From: Chlorobiaceae bacterium
GTDB taxonomy: Bacteria; Bacteroidota; Chlorobiia; Chlorobiales; Chlorobiaceae
Reading direction: 5' to 3'
Length of the DNA stretch: 64,000 nucleotides
Assembly: GCA_013334225.1 (NCBI GenBank)
Contig: JAAXXY010000001.1
Span: 1-64,000, forward strand
In this document: positions 54,035 to 63,845 of the stretch, piece after piece
Layout of the letters: every line of letters starts with the position of its first letter
How positions within the stretch are numbered: the first letter of the stretch is position 1
Made by a program: the position numbers and the translations under genes
Notes under the pieces: model-generated
What the model was told of the DNA's origin: nothing
Seen by the model: only the letters and a program-made list of their open reading frames with translations
The model's database searches: none

Positions 54035-55075
54035 TTATCCGAGCAGCTTCTGCATAAGCCGGAGGAGCAGGTATTTTTCATCCGGATAAGGCTTTAAGCC
54101 CTTCAGAGAGGCATCCGTTTCTCTCAGCGCTGCGATAGCCTGCTCCGTATCGCGTTGCGAAAAGGATTTTGTATAGGCGAGATAGTTTTTAACGAAATAT
54201 TCCTGCTTGCCGTACATGCCGAGAATTCTGGCAATCTCTGAAGGTGGCAGCTGCCGGACTTCAGGGAGTGAAAGTTTCCATAAACGGATATAGAATGTTG
54301 TAAGGAAACGAACGATATTGCCCAGCCCTTCCTTTTGTCCCTCCTGGTCCATGATCATGAGAGAAATACCACTGCAGAGCCTCAGGTTCCTGGCCGCGAG
54401 AGCTTTTTCGAGTTCAAAGACATTATAGTTGCGCGAGATGCCGACACAGTCGTAGACATCGTTTGCCGTAATCCGTCTCTCTCCGTCTCGTGCGGAAGCG
54501 TAGATGATCAGCTTTTCGATTTCCTGGCATAATTCCCTCGAGGACGGTTGTATATAGGCGATCAAAGCCTTGAGAGCATCCGGATCGAATGCCCATCCGG
54601 CCATTTCAGCCCGTTCCGATGCAAAGATATCTGGGTTCTGGATAAGGGGGAAATCATGACGGTATTGTTTCAGTGCGCTGAAAGGAAATTTTTCAAGTTC
54701 TTTTTTGTCAGCCGGCTCCGCGTCCAATACGAGTACGGTGAATTCGGCCGGGTTCTGTACATAGCGCATGAATTTTTCTTCGTGCTCCTGCTGCAGTTGC
54801 TTTGATCCGGGTTTTTTGATTTTTTCGGACTGCCGGACAATGATGAGCTGTTTCGGGGAAAACATGGGGTACTCGGAAGCCTTCGATATCAGTTCGCCCG
54901 GAGTTGTTTCGGAACCGTAAATAATATGGGTGTTGAAGGAAGCATCGCTTTCCGAAGGAAAAAGCACTTTTCTGAGGCATTCGGCAATTTCCTCCTTGAG
55001 ATAGCTTTCAGGGCCGGAAAGAAAATAGATCGGAGCGATTGCGCCGGAAAGAATATTTTTTTTCAGTTTGTCCAT
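54035..55075 (-). CDS. holA: DNA polymerase III delta subunit
   Basis: PIYFLSGPESYLKEEIAE; ANDVYDCVG; YPDEKYLLLRLMQKLLG. Confidence 0.85.
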   Translation of the reverse strand: MDKLKKNILSGAIAPIYFLSGPESYLKEEIAECLRKVLFPSESDASFNTHIIYGSETTPGELISKASEYPMFSPKQLIIVRQSEKIKKPGSKQLQQEHEEKFMRYVQNPAEFTVLVLDAEPADKKELEKFPFSALKQYRHDFPLIQNPDIFASERAEMAGWAFDPDALKALIAYIQPSSRELCQEIEKLIIYASARDGERRITANDVYDCVGISRNYNVFELEKALAARNLRLCSGISLMIMDQEGQKEGLGNIVRFLTTFYIRLWKLSLPEVRQLPPSEIARILGMYGKQEYFVKNYLAYTKSFSQRDTEQAIAALRETDASLKGLKPYPDEKYLLLRLMQKLLG

Positions 55076-55438
55076 CGGGTAAATAAAGGGAATTAGGCTG
55101 TCTCAAAAGCATGTCCAGGGTATCTTTTTGGTTACAATCCATTTGCCCTCCGGTCATTCTGAGCCCCCTGTATCCGGCCGCTACCGTACACCGACCATGA
55201 ACAATAAATCCGTAAATTCTGGGCAGTGAATATGCTAAAAGCAGTACTTGTTCATGGAACGTCTGATGAAGTCGGTTGAAGAGTCCGGAGAATTCCAGTA
55301 AGATATTATCGGTTGATCAGATAATGTTGCTGTCAGAATACGGGATTCTTCACTTCGTTCAGAATGACAATCAGATCGAATCATAGATAACTCATGGCAT
55401 AAATCCATTTTGAAACAGCATCGCCGGAATAAGGATAT

Positions 55439-55921
55439 TCAGAAAGGCAGATCGTCCTTGTCGCTCTCAAGCATTGCTCCCGATGATGATTCGGACTGCT
55501 GGTAAAAATTGGAACCGGATGGCTGGAAGTCCCGGCGATTCTGGCCGTAACCCTGCATACTACCTTCATTGCCGCTCTGATCCCTCTGTCCGCCAAGCAT
55601 CTGCATATCGGAGCAGACAATTTCCGTGGCATATTTTTTTTCACCGCTTTTCGTATCGTCCCAGCTTCTTGTCTGGAGGCGACCTTCAATATATACCTGT
55701 CTTCCTTTTTTCAGGTACTGGCTGCAGATTTCGGCAAGTTTTCCCCAGACAACGATCCTGTGCCATTCGGTTCTTTCCTGAAGATTTCCGCTGCTGTCCT
55801 TGAAATTTTCGTTGGTTGCCACCGTGAAATTGACTACCGACTGACCTGACGCGATTGTCCTCAGTTCGGGATCGTTTCCGAGATGGCCGATAAGCATTAC
55901 CTTATTTAGTCCTTTTGCCAT
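55439..55921 (-). CDS. ssb: Single-stranded DNA-binding protein
   Basis: [51 protein letters not shown]-terminal DKDDLPF. Confidence 0.97.
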   Translation of the reverse strand: MAKGLNKVMLIGHLGNDPELRTIASGQSVVNFTVATNENFKDSSGNLQERTEWHRIVVWGKLAEICSQYLKKGRQVYIEGRLQTRSWDDTKSGEKKYATEIVCSDMQMLGGQRDQSGNEGSMQGYGQNRRDFQPSGSNFYQQSESSSGAMLESDKDDLPF

Positions 55922-55994
55922 GATATATCTTCTTCTGTTTTCTGTTCGGAGAAACTTTTCAGTAATATTGCTCAATATAATATAGTTCGGGCGT

Positions 55995-56825
55995 TTATTC
56001 TACAAGCAGCTCTGCATCGATAACCGGTCCTTCCCTGCAGAGCAGGATCGTGCGTTTGCCTCCATCCGGACCGTTGATTTCCACGCTGCATCCGTAACAT
56101 ATGCCAATACCGCAGCCCATGACCGATTCGAGCGAAAGTTCGCAGGCAAGGTTCCGTTCACGGCAGAACCGGGCAAGTGCTTTCAGCATGGGAGTGGGGC
56201 CGCAGGCGAACACTTTAATGCTGCTATCTTTTTCAAAATCCGGCAGTGTATTGCCAAGCAGTTCCACGACGGTTCCCCTGAATCCTTCGGAGCCGTCATC
56301 GGTTGAAACCCTGCAGTTTGAAAGATTGCCGGTGAGCAGATCTTCCGCGGAACGTCCTCCGATCAGATTGACCACTTTTTTGCCGTACTTCGCGAGGGTT
56401 GTTTCAAGGAAACGCATGGGTGCAGTTCCTATTCCTCCGGAAACAAGTACAGCGGTATCGAACCTGTTTTTTTCCAGATTGAAGCAATTGCCGAGAGGTC
56501 CGAGCACCATCACGCTGGAACCTTCGGGAGCATTACAGAAAAGCGCAGTGCCGCATCCTACGGATTTCACCATTATGTCGATATTGGGCCCTTCGACATG
56601 ATGTATGGAGAAAGGCCTCCTCAGAAGCGGTTGGGTGGAACTGTTGATTTTTACATTGACGAAGTTACCCGGCTTTGCATTGATTGCAATTTCAGGACAG
56701 TGGAGGGTTATGATGCTGACATCCCTGCTTATGCAGCGGTTTTGTATGACTGTTGACCGGATATCGGTGATAAGGTTTGTTTCTTGCATGACATTGTCTT
56801 CAATTTGGCAGCGAGATGATAACAC
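55995..56825 (-). CDS. Dihydroorotate dehydrogenase electron transfer subunit (PyrK-like)
   Basis: [39 protein letters not shown]. Confidence 0.9.
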   Translation of the reverse strand: MLSSRCQIEDNVMQETNLITDIRSTVIQNRCISRDVSIITLHCPEIAINAKPGNFVNVKINSSTQPLLRRPFSIHHVEGPNIDIMVKSVGCGTALFCNAPEGSSVMVLGPLGNCFNLEKNRFDTAVLVSGGIGTAPMRFLETTLAKYGKKVVNLIGGRSAEDLLTGNLSNCRVSTDDGSEGFRGTVVELLGNTLPDFEKDSSIKVFACGPTPMLKALARFCRERNLACELSLESVMGCGIGICYGCSVEINGPDGGKRTILLCREGPVIDAELLVE

Positions 56826-57275
56826 CGGAAATCAGTCAGCAATTAAACGAGCCTTTCGTTCATTTGCAAACGCATAAGGATTTATTGATCCTGCAGCATG
56901 ACTTACCGGATACAAAGTTTTTGATAGGTAGTGTGAATCCTTGTTTTTCCGTGGCATTTTGCAGTTGGACAATAATGACCGGGCATAAAAAGTGAAAAAC
57001 TGTCTCAAAGAAAAAAAAGAAAATCTTTGTTTATTGTCTTCAGTCTAAATTCATTGTCGCATCCATGTTTTTTAATGGATTATGGTTATCATGGATTTAA
57101 ACGGTGCAGTGTGACCCTCACGATTTCATCTTAATTGTATGTATTTCTGTTCACTATATTTTTTTACTGCAGAAGGATGAACTATATATGATACATCTTT
57201 TGCAGAGTCAGAAGAGAGTCATATCTTAAACCTCTATGATTTTCCTTGTAGTCCAAACATTTCAATATCCGGTTC

Positions 57276-58523
57276 ATGCGTATTTTAACGTTCACAGGTA
57301 AGGGTGGAGTAGGAAAAACAAGCGTTTCTGCAGCTACAGCTGTCAGATTGTCTCAGATGGGATATCGTACGCTTGTTTTATCAACAGACCCTGCTCACAG
57401 TCTCTCGGATTCTTTTAACCTTCCTCTCGGTGCAGAACCCACCAAAATCAGGGAAAATCTTCAGGCTATCGAAGTCAATCCTTATGTCGATCTCAAACAG
57501 AACTGGCAGTCGGTACAGAAATACTATACCAGGATTTTCATGGCCCAGGGGGTATCTGGAATCATGGCAGATGAAATGACAATCCTGCCCGGTATGGAAG
57601 AGCTCTTTTCACTCCTGAGGATCAAACGTTACAAGGCTTCCGGATTTTATGACGTACTGGTTCTCGATACAGCCCCAACCGGTGAAACCCTGAGATTGCT
57701 TTCGCTTCCTGATACGCTTTCCTGGGGCATGAAAGCCGTGAAGAACGTTAATAAATATATCGTCAGGCCCCTCAGCAAGCCGTTGTCGAAGATGTCCGAC
57801 AAAATAGCGAATTTCATTCCACCTGCGGATGCTATTGATTCGGTTGATCAGGTTTTCGACGAACTTGAAGACATCCGTGAAATTCTCACAGACAATGCCA
57901 AATCCACAGTCCGTCTGGTTATGAACGCCGAGAAAATGTCGATCAAGGAAACCATGCGAGCGCTGACGTATCTTAACCTGTACGGATTCAAAGTTGATAT
58001 GGTACTTGTCAACCGCCTGCTTGATACAAAAGAAAACAGCGGATATCTGGAACACTGGAAAAGCATCCAGCAGAAATATCTTGGAGAGATAGAAGAGGGA
58101 TTTTCACCGTTGCCGGTCAAAAAGCTCAGGATGTACGAACAGGAAATTGTCGGTCTCAAATCACTCGATCAGTTCGCTCATGACATGTATGGTGAAAGCG
58201 ATCCGTCGGATATGATGTATGACGAACCGCCGATCAAGTTTGTACGCAATGGCGATGTCTATGAGGTGCAGATGAAGCTCATGTTTGCCAACCCGGTCGA
58301 TATCGATGTCTGGGTTACCGGGGATGAACTCTTCGTGCAGATAGGAAATCAGCGCAAGATCATTACCTTGCCGATAAGCCTGACCGGCCTTGAACCGGGC
58401 GATGCCGTTTTCAAGGATAAATGGCTGCACATTCCGTTCGATCTCGACAAGACCGAACAGAGCCGCCTGCAGAAGGTACAGAGGGAGTCACACGAATCAA
58501 GGGAACAGAAAGTCTGTCATTAG
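57276..58523 (+). CDS. ArsA/Get3-family ATPase with C-terminal alpha-crystallin/HSP20-like domain (paralogue 1)
   Basis: [43 protein letters not shown]-terminal VYEVQMKLMFANPVDIDVWVTGDELFVQIGNQRKIITLP. Confidence 0.93.
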   Translation: MRILTFTGKGGVGKTSVSAATAVRLSQMGYRTLVLSTDPAHSLSDSFNLPLGAEPTKIRENLQAIEVNPYVDLKQNWQSVQKYYTRIFMAQGVSGIMADEMTILPGMEELFSLLRIKRYKASGFYDVLVLDTAPTGETLRLLSLPDTLSWGMKAVKNVNKYIVRPLSKPLSKMSDKIANFIPPADAIDSVDQVFDELEDIREILTDNAKSTVRLVMNAEKMSIKETMRALTYLNLYGFKVDMVLVNRLLDTKENSGYLEHWKSIQQKYLGEIEEGFSPLPVKKLRMYEQEIVGLKSLDQFAHDMYGESDPSDMMYDEPPIKFVRNGDVYEVQMKLMFANPVDIDVWVTGDELFVQIGNQRKIITLPISLTGLEPGDAVFKDKWLHIPFDLDKTEQSRLQKVQRESHESREQKVCH

Positions 58524-58658
58524 ACTGTTTTATTACTCTGAAGAAGAGTACTTGATTTGATTGTTTTTTATGTTTAACTTTTTGCAATTAATATTCTTGG
58601 CTTTACAATCAACAACAGGGGCTTCGTTCATGCAAGCCTCATTTCCAGGGAGAGTAAC

Positions 58659-59078
58659 ATGTCGGAATCGTACCAGAATCTGCGTAAGGATTTCAAGGAA
58701 CTTGAGTTGACAGACCGCCTTACGTTTCTTGCTGAAAGCGTTCTGTTGACCGGGCAAAGCGCTGTCGTCAGTGGTTTGAATCTTGCCGGCAGTGTTTTTG
58801 ATACCGTAACCGGAACTGTCGGCGCTCTTGTCGATGCAACCGGAGTCGGAAGGATTTTTGGAAGCAGCACCGGTGTTGTCGGCGAGACCATCGATCGGGT
58901 AGCCATTACCGTCAAGGATGCTTCGAGAACAGCTAACGAGCTCTATACCAATGCTGTCGAGACTGTGGAAAATGCTGCAGGTAACATGGCTACAGCTGTC
59001 GGTGATGCAGGACAGTCAGCATCAGAAGTGGTCAAGAATTTTGCCGGGTCTTTCCAGAAAGGTCCAATTAAAAAATAA
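58659..59078 (+). CDS. csmC: Chlorosome envelope protein C
   Basis: Recognised from [40 protein letters not shown]; directly upstream of csmA. Confidence 0.88.
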   Translation: MSESYQNLRKDFKELELTDRLTFLAESVLLTGQSAVVSGLNLAGSVFDTVTGTVGALVDATGVGRIFGSSTGVVGETIDRVAITVKDASRTANELYTNAVETVENAAGNMATAVGDAGQSASEVVKNFAGSFQKGPIKK

Positions 59079-59221
59079 GTGAGCGTTCCTTTTTTTTAAA
59101 CAAACTGTTTTTCAAAGGGCAATCTTTTTCTTGTGTTTTTTTATTTATTGCTGTAAATTAACGTAAGGTAACTATTCTGAATTATTAAAACTTTCCAATA
59201 ATTAAATCCCAAGGAGGAATT

Positions 59222-59464
59222 ATGAGTGGTGGTGGCGTTTTTACCGATATCCTGGCAGCAGCCGGCCGCATCTTTGAGGTAATGGTTGAAGGTCACTGGG
59301 AAACCGTCGGTATGCTGTTTGATTCTTTAGGCAAAGGTACCATGAGAATCAACCGCAATGCTTATGGCAGCATGGGCGGTGGCGGAAGCCTTCGTGGCGG
59401 ATCACCAGAAGTAACAGGATATGCTGTTCCTTCTAAAGAGGTTGCTTCAAAATTTGCAAAATAA
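59222..59464 (+). CDS. csmA: Chlorosome envelope protein A (baseplate BChl a protein), precursor
   Basis: [37 protein letters not shown]; 80-aa precursor with 20-aa C-terminal extension [30 protein letters not shown]. Confidence 0.97.
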   Translation: MSGGGVFTDILAAAGRIFEVMVEGHWETVGMLFDSLGKGTMRINRNAYGSMGGGGSLRGGSPEVTGYAVPSKEVASKFAK

Positions 59465-59487
59465 GCAAATCAGGGTTCCATTTATTC

Positions 59488-59527
59488 AAGGCAGTGAAAA
59501 GCTTGTGTTTCACTGCCTTTTTTTTTA
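59488..59527 (+). terminator. Rho-independent terminator downstream of csmA
   Basis: AAGGCAGTGAAA-agcttgtg-TTTCACTGCCTTTTTTTTT. Confidence 0.88.
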
Positions 59528-59734
59528 CCGTAAAGCCAGCCTTCAGTAACATCCTTCTTTTCCGGTTATCTTGAACACAGTACTCGGCGATTGTATTTCT
59601 CATGCTTTCTGATCGGTGTCTGATCTTTAGAAAGAGTGCTCGCAGGCTGATTAGCAATTTCTGTTTCTTCTAAAATTTTAATAGATTTCATTTCAATTTG
59701 CCGGTAAGAAGTGTTAAGTGAAAAGCAATAGCTA

Positions 59735-61567
59735 ATGGCTAATTTATCTTTGTACATATCAGGACAGACTGAAGAGAATGATGTAGCTGAATTTTTCCAG
59801 AAAAACCTCATGAGCGCCGGTGAAAATCCGATCGCTTTTTTTGACGGGGTTTTTTATGAGTCACATCAGGAACGTGTTGGCAATATTGCTTTTCAGGACT
59901 ATCTGATCTATTCCGACAAGGCGGTTTATCTTTGGGCAAGAGGGACGACAAAGGATTATCTCGACCGATTTGAACTCGGTTCGGTCTCCGTTAACAGCCG
60001 GAATAAGGATTACGATTTCGCAACCGTAAATCTCAAGGTTCGCCGTGAAGGCAAGGAACCTGTCTATGTGATATTCGATATGGTCGAGTTACGGGAAGCC
60101 GATCTGATTGTCAGACTGCATACCGTTATAGAATCGGTCATTGAACAATATATGGGCCTGAATTACCGGGCAACACTTCCCGACAACGTCGCAGACATTG
60201 TTCTTCAGGAAGCGAGGAGCGTCTGTATTCCCCAGGCCATTTCACTTCGTCTCGATGCTCCCGGTGCTACTCAGCAGCAGACCAATATCGGATATGGTCA
60301 GGACCTGCTTGAGCAGTACAAGGCCTCCATCGGTTACGGCGGTACCGAGAGGCAGCCGCAACAGGCTCCCCAGAGGTCACAACCTCAGCAGCAGGCAGGG
60401 TACAATCCTGTTCCTGCATCGCCGGGCGGCACACCGTATCCGGAAGGCTTTTCTCCAACCGAAGTGTTCAAAAAAATTGAAGGCATGCTTCCCGGTGCTG
60501 ATTCCGGTTCTCTGAAAAAAGTTGCCGAATCGATCAAGGACATGCTTGGTGAGGTTCCCATGAAGCTTCGGGACCAGTTCGTCAGTGATATGCAGCATGT
60601 CCCGGGTATGCTTTCCGCCCTCAATGAGCTTCTGACAAACCTTTCGGATAATCCCCAGGCAGAACGTTTTGTGATGAATATCGTCAAAACGGCAGTTCGG
60701 AATGACGGGATGATCGGGTCGGTAAGCAAGCTTATCAAGCTCTCTTCCAATTTTGGCTCATCAGGCAAGAAAAAAACTGCTCAGCGTCCAGCGCAGAGAC
60801 CGGCTTCAGGAGCTCCTGCCTCTCAGAAGGAGAAGGATAATTCCTTCGATGATTTTGACAGTCCTGTAAGGAAAAAGAAAATTCAGATCAAAAACGATAG
60901 TGAGTCCTCTTTCAGTCGGGATTTTTTCAGCGACGATATGACAATGGATTTGCCGGAAAGCGGATCGGATTCACCTGAAAAGAGAAGACCTGTAATTGAG
61001 GATATGGACGATGCAGATACACCTAAACGAAAGAAGATATCGGTCAAGGCATCTGAAGATCACATGTCTTCCCTTGTGAAGGACATGATGGACATGGATG
61101 ATACCGATTCCGGAATTTCCGCCAGGAAGCTGGTAGAGGATGAAAAACCGGCCGTAATGTCAATGGAAAACGGACAGGCGCCGGTAACCACAAAAAAAAT
61201 CAGAATTGTTCCTGAAGCCATTCCGTCAGAACTTCCTGAAATAGAGTTTTCGGAAGAGGAACTCCTGCAGGTAATGGCTCCGGATATTGAAGTTCCCGAA
61301 CTTGAGGCACCAGGACATGAGGATCCTGAGGCGGATTTACCTGAAGTTGAAGCTCCCGCCATGGAAGAACCGGAACCACCGGTAGTAGAAGAACAAAAAG
61401 CTGAAATACTAAAGACAGAAGTCAGACCATCTGAAAGCAGTGCTGCGGAAAAACCGGATGTGCAAATTCCAACTGCACCGGTTATGCAGACAAAAAAATC
61501 GGATTTTACCGGTAACAGTGCTCAAAGGAAGAAGTTCAACGCACCGGGAAAACACGGAAGGCGGTGA
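59735..61567 (+). CDS. 610-aa protein: N-terminal PH-like region, Pro/Gln linker, alternating basic/acidic low-complexity C-terminus; function unknown
   Basis: Long ORF with coding composition; N-terminal YSDKAVYLWARGTTKDYLDRFELGSVSV...VIFDMVELREADLIVRLHTVIE. Confidence 0.85.
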   Translation: MANLSLYISGQTEENDVAEFFQKNLMSAGENPIAFFDGVFYESHQERVGNIAFQDYLIYSDKAVYLWARGTTKDYLDRFELGSVSVNSRNKDYDFATVNLKVRREGKEPVYVIFDMVELREADLIVRLHTVIESVIEQYMGLNYRATLPDNVADIVLQEARSVCIPQAISLRLDAPGATQQQTNIGYGQDLLEQYKASIGYGGTERQPQQAPQRSQPQQQAGYNPVPASPGGTPYPEGFSPTEVFKKIEGMLPGADSGSLKKVAESIKDMLGEVPMKLRDQFVSDMQHVPGMLSALNELLTNLSDNPQAERFVMNIVKTAVRNDGMIGSVSKLIKLSSNFGSSGKKKTAQRPAQRPASGAPASQKEKDNSFDDFDSPVRKKKIQIKNDSESSFSRDFFSDDMTMDLPESGSDSPEKRRPVIEDMDDADTPKRKKISVKASEDHMSSLVKDMMDMDDTDSGISARKLVEDEKPAVMSMENGQAPVTTKKIRIVPEAIPSELPEIEFSEEELLQVMAPDIEVPELEAPGHEDPEADLPEVEAPAMEEPEPPVVEEQKAEILKTEVRPSESSAAEKPDVQIPTAPVMQTKKSDFTGNSAQRKKFNAPGKHGRR

Positions 61568-61648
61568 TGGCTGTATGCAGTTTCCGGCAAAGAATTCAAT
61601 CGGACGTTCAGTCAAGATCAAATCTACTTAATAGCTTTTATCACAAAC

Positions 61649-62803
61649 ATGAGAATTATTCTTTACCTGGGTAAAGGGGGTGTCGGTAAGACCACCGTTT
61701 CAGCCTCGACCGCAACATCAATTGCACGGAGAGGCCAGAGGGTGCTTATCATGAGCACGGATGTGGCTCACAGTCTTGCCGATGCATTCAGCGTTGAGCT
61801 TTCATCTACCCCTCTCGAGGTAGAAAAAAACCTTTTTGCCATGGAGGTCAATGTCCTTGCTGAAATCAGGGAAAACTGGAATGAGCTGTATTCCTATTTC
61901 TCTTCGATTCTCATGCATGACGGTGCCAATGAAATCGTGGCCGAGGAGCTTGCTATCATGCCGGGTATGGAAGAGATGATCAGTCTCCGCTATATCTGGA
62001 AGGCTGCGAAATCAGGTGATTATGATGTTGTCATTGTTGATGCAGCACCGACCGGAGAAACCATGCGCCTGCTCGGCATGCCTGAATCGTATGGCTGGTA
62101 TTCTGACAAGATCGGTGGCTGGCATTCGAAAGCCATTGGTTTTGCAGCACCGCTCCTGACCAAGTTCATGCCGAAAAAGAATATTTTCAAGCTCATGCCT
62201 GAAGTGAACGAGCATATGAAAGAGCTTCACGCCATGCTGCAGGACAAGAGCATAACGACATTCAGGGTTGTCCTGAACCCCGAGAACATGGTTATCAAGG
62301 AAGCTCTCAGGGTACAGACCTACCTGAACCTTTTCGGGTACAAGCTTGATGCTGCCATAGTCAACAAGATTCTGCCGCCGAGTTCAGCTGACAGTTACCT
62401 GCAGAGCCTTATCGATACCCAGGCAAAATACCTCAGGATCATCGAGAACTGTTTTTATCCGGTTCCTATTTTCCGCGCACAGCTTTCTACCGAAGAAATT
62501 ATCAATACGGACAAGCTGGACAACCTCAGCAAGCAGATATTCGGCGATAAAAATCCTGCCGAGGTGCTTTACATCAACGACAAAACACAGGTGCTCGCCA
62601 AAGTCGACGGCAAATATGTTTTGAGCCTTTATCTGCCGAATGTTGAGGTAAAGAAACTGAACGTCAACATTAAAGGCGACGAACTGCTGGTCGATATCAA
62701 CAATTTCCGCAAGAGCATTATTCTTCCCAATGTGCTTATTGGCCGCAAAACAGAGGGCGCGGATTTTTCAGAGGGCAATCTCAGCATCACATTCTCAAGC
62801 TGA
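61649..62803 (+). CDS. ArsA/Get3-family ATPase with C-terminal HSP20-like domain (paralogue 2)
   Basis: [43 protein letters not shown]-terminal [38 protein letters not shown]. Confidence 0.93.
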   Translation: MRIILYLGKGGVGKTTVSASTATSIARRGQRVLIMSTDVAHSLADAFSVELSSTPLEVEKNLFAMEVNVLAEIRENWNELYSYFSSILMHDGANEIVAEELAIMPGMEEMISLRYIWKAAKSGDYDVVIVDAAPTGETMRLLGMPESYGWYSDKIGGWHSKAIGFAAPLLTKFMPKKNIFKLMPEVNEHMKELHAMLQDKSITTFRVVLNPENMVIKEALRVQTYLNLFGYKLDAAIVNKILPPSSADSYLQSLIDTQAKYLRIIENCFYPVPIFRAQLSTEEIINTDKLDNLSKQIFGDKNPAEVLYINDKTQVLAKVDGKYVLSLYLPNVEVKKLNVNIKGDELLVDINNFRKSIILPNVLIGRKTEGADFSEGNLSITFSS

Positions 62804-62829
62804 ACCGTTTTCCCCGGAAATTAAAAAAT

Positions 62830-62872
62830 AAAGAGGCTGTCCCGGTTGCAAAACTGAGACAGCCTCTTTTTA
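62830..62872. terminator. Bidirectional Rho-independent terminator
   Basis: AAAGAGGCTGTC...GACAGCCTCTTTTT. Confidence 0.8.
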
Positions 62873-63424
62873 TGTATAGGACCGATCGGGCTGAACAGTC
62901 AGATCAGGCCGATTCTTTTTTATGGTGAGTTTTTTTTTCAGCTTTATCAGTACAGAGCGGTCGCTGCAGCTATCCAGAAGCTGTACTGCAGTTTGCCCGA
63001 TAGAGGGATGGAGCGGATTGGCGATATCGAGCAGGGGAACAAGCACGAATTTGCGGTTATGCATTTCATGGTGTGGAATGGAAAGCGTTTCGCTCCTTAC
63101 GCACCAGTCATCATAGAGGATGATATCGAGATCGATCACTCGCGGACTCCAGCGCCTGTAGGCTTCGGGTCTTCCAAGTTCCCGTTCGATTGTTTTGCAG
63201 TACGATCTGAGTTCTTCCGGAGGAAGCAAGGTTTCTATCAGTACAACTCCATTGAAAAACCTTTCCTGCCCTGTTTCACCAACCGGTTCGGTCATATAAA
63301 CCGCAGAAATTTCCAATACCGTCGTATGTTCGTTAAGGCTGAGTCTATCAACTGCTTCCCGAAGATTTTCCAGCCGGTTGCCGATGTTGGAGCCGAGCGC
63401 GATAAATGCTTTGTGTAATCTCAT
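62870..63424 (-). CDS. folK: 2-amino-4-hydroxy-6-hydroxymethyldihydropteridine pyrophosphokinase
   Basis: FIALGSNIGNRLENLREAV, RRWSPRVIDLDIILYDD, IPHHEMHNRKFVLVPL; ATG 63424 preferred. Confidence 0.95.
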   Translation of the reverse strand: MRLHKAFIALGSNIGNRLENLREAVDRLSLNEHTTVLEISAVYMTEPVGETGQERFFNGVVLIETLLPPEELRSYCKTIERELGRPEAYRRWSPRVIDLDIILYDDWCVRSETLSIPHHEMHNRKFVLVPLLDIANPLHPSIGQTAVQLLDSCSDRSVLIKLKKKLTIKKNRPDLTVQPDRSYT

Positions 63425-63428
63425 TTGT

Positions 63429-63806
63429 TCAGCCGCGGGATGCGCTGTATGAGGCTTCTGCATAATCACAGATACCGTCAACCGGCGGGTTTCGTTTTCT
63501 GACTTTTATAACGGCATGATTCACAACGGGAAATTCTCTCAGAAGGTCGATTGCAATTTCATAAGCGACCGTCTCGATAAGGAAATATTTTCCAAGTGTG
63601 AGAGCTTCCCTGATTTTTCTGTAAACAGCGCTGTAATCGACTGTTTTAGTGAGGTCGTCATTTTTTGCCGCTTCTGAGAAATCGAAATAGAGTTCAGCGT
63701 CGACTTCATATTTTGCTCCAACAGCATGTTCTTCCTTAAGTACCCCATGAAAGGCGTAAAATACCATGTTGATAAGCCTGACGCATGAAAGAGAGGGAGA
63801 CATCAT
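63429..63806 (-). CDS. folB: Dihydroneopterin aldolase
   Basis: FYAFHGVLKEEHAVGAKYEVDAELYFD, VDYSAVYRKIREAL, IKVRKRNPP. Confidence 0.92.
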   Translation of the reverse strand: MMSPSLSCVRLINMVFYAFHGVLKEEHAVGAKYEVDAELYFDFSEAAKNDDLTKTVDYSAVYRKIREALTLGKYFLIETVAYEIAIDLLREFPVVNHAVIKVRKRNPPVDGICDYAEASYSASRG

Positions 63807-63845
63807 ATAGTTATCAGGATCAGCGAGGAATTAGAGATTTCTTGA

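Noticed and set aside
55082-55438. Short MLKAVLVHGTSDEVG* peptide and other open stretches between holA and ssb
   Set aside because: Only 15 codons; hydrolase-like start may be chance or a tiny relic, and the gap otherwise contains dispersed repeats.
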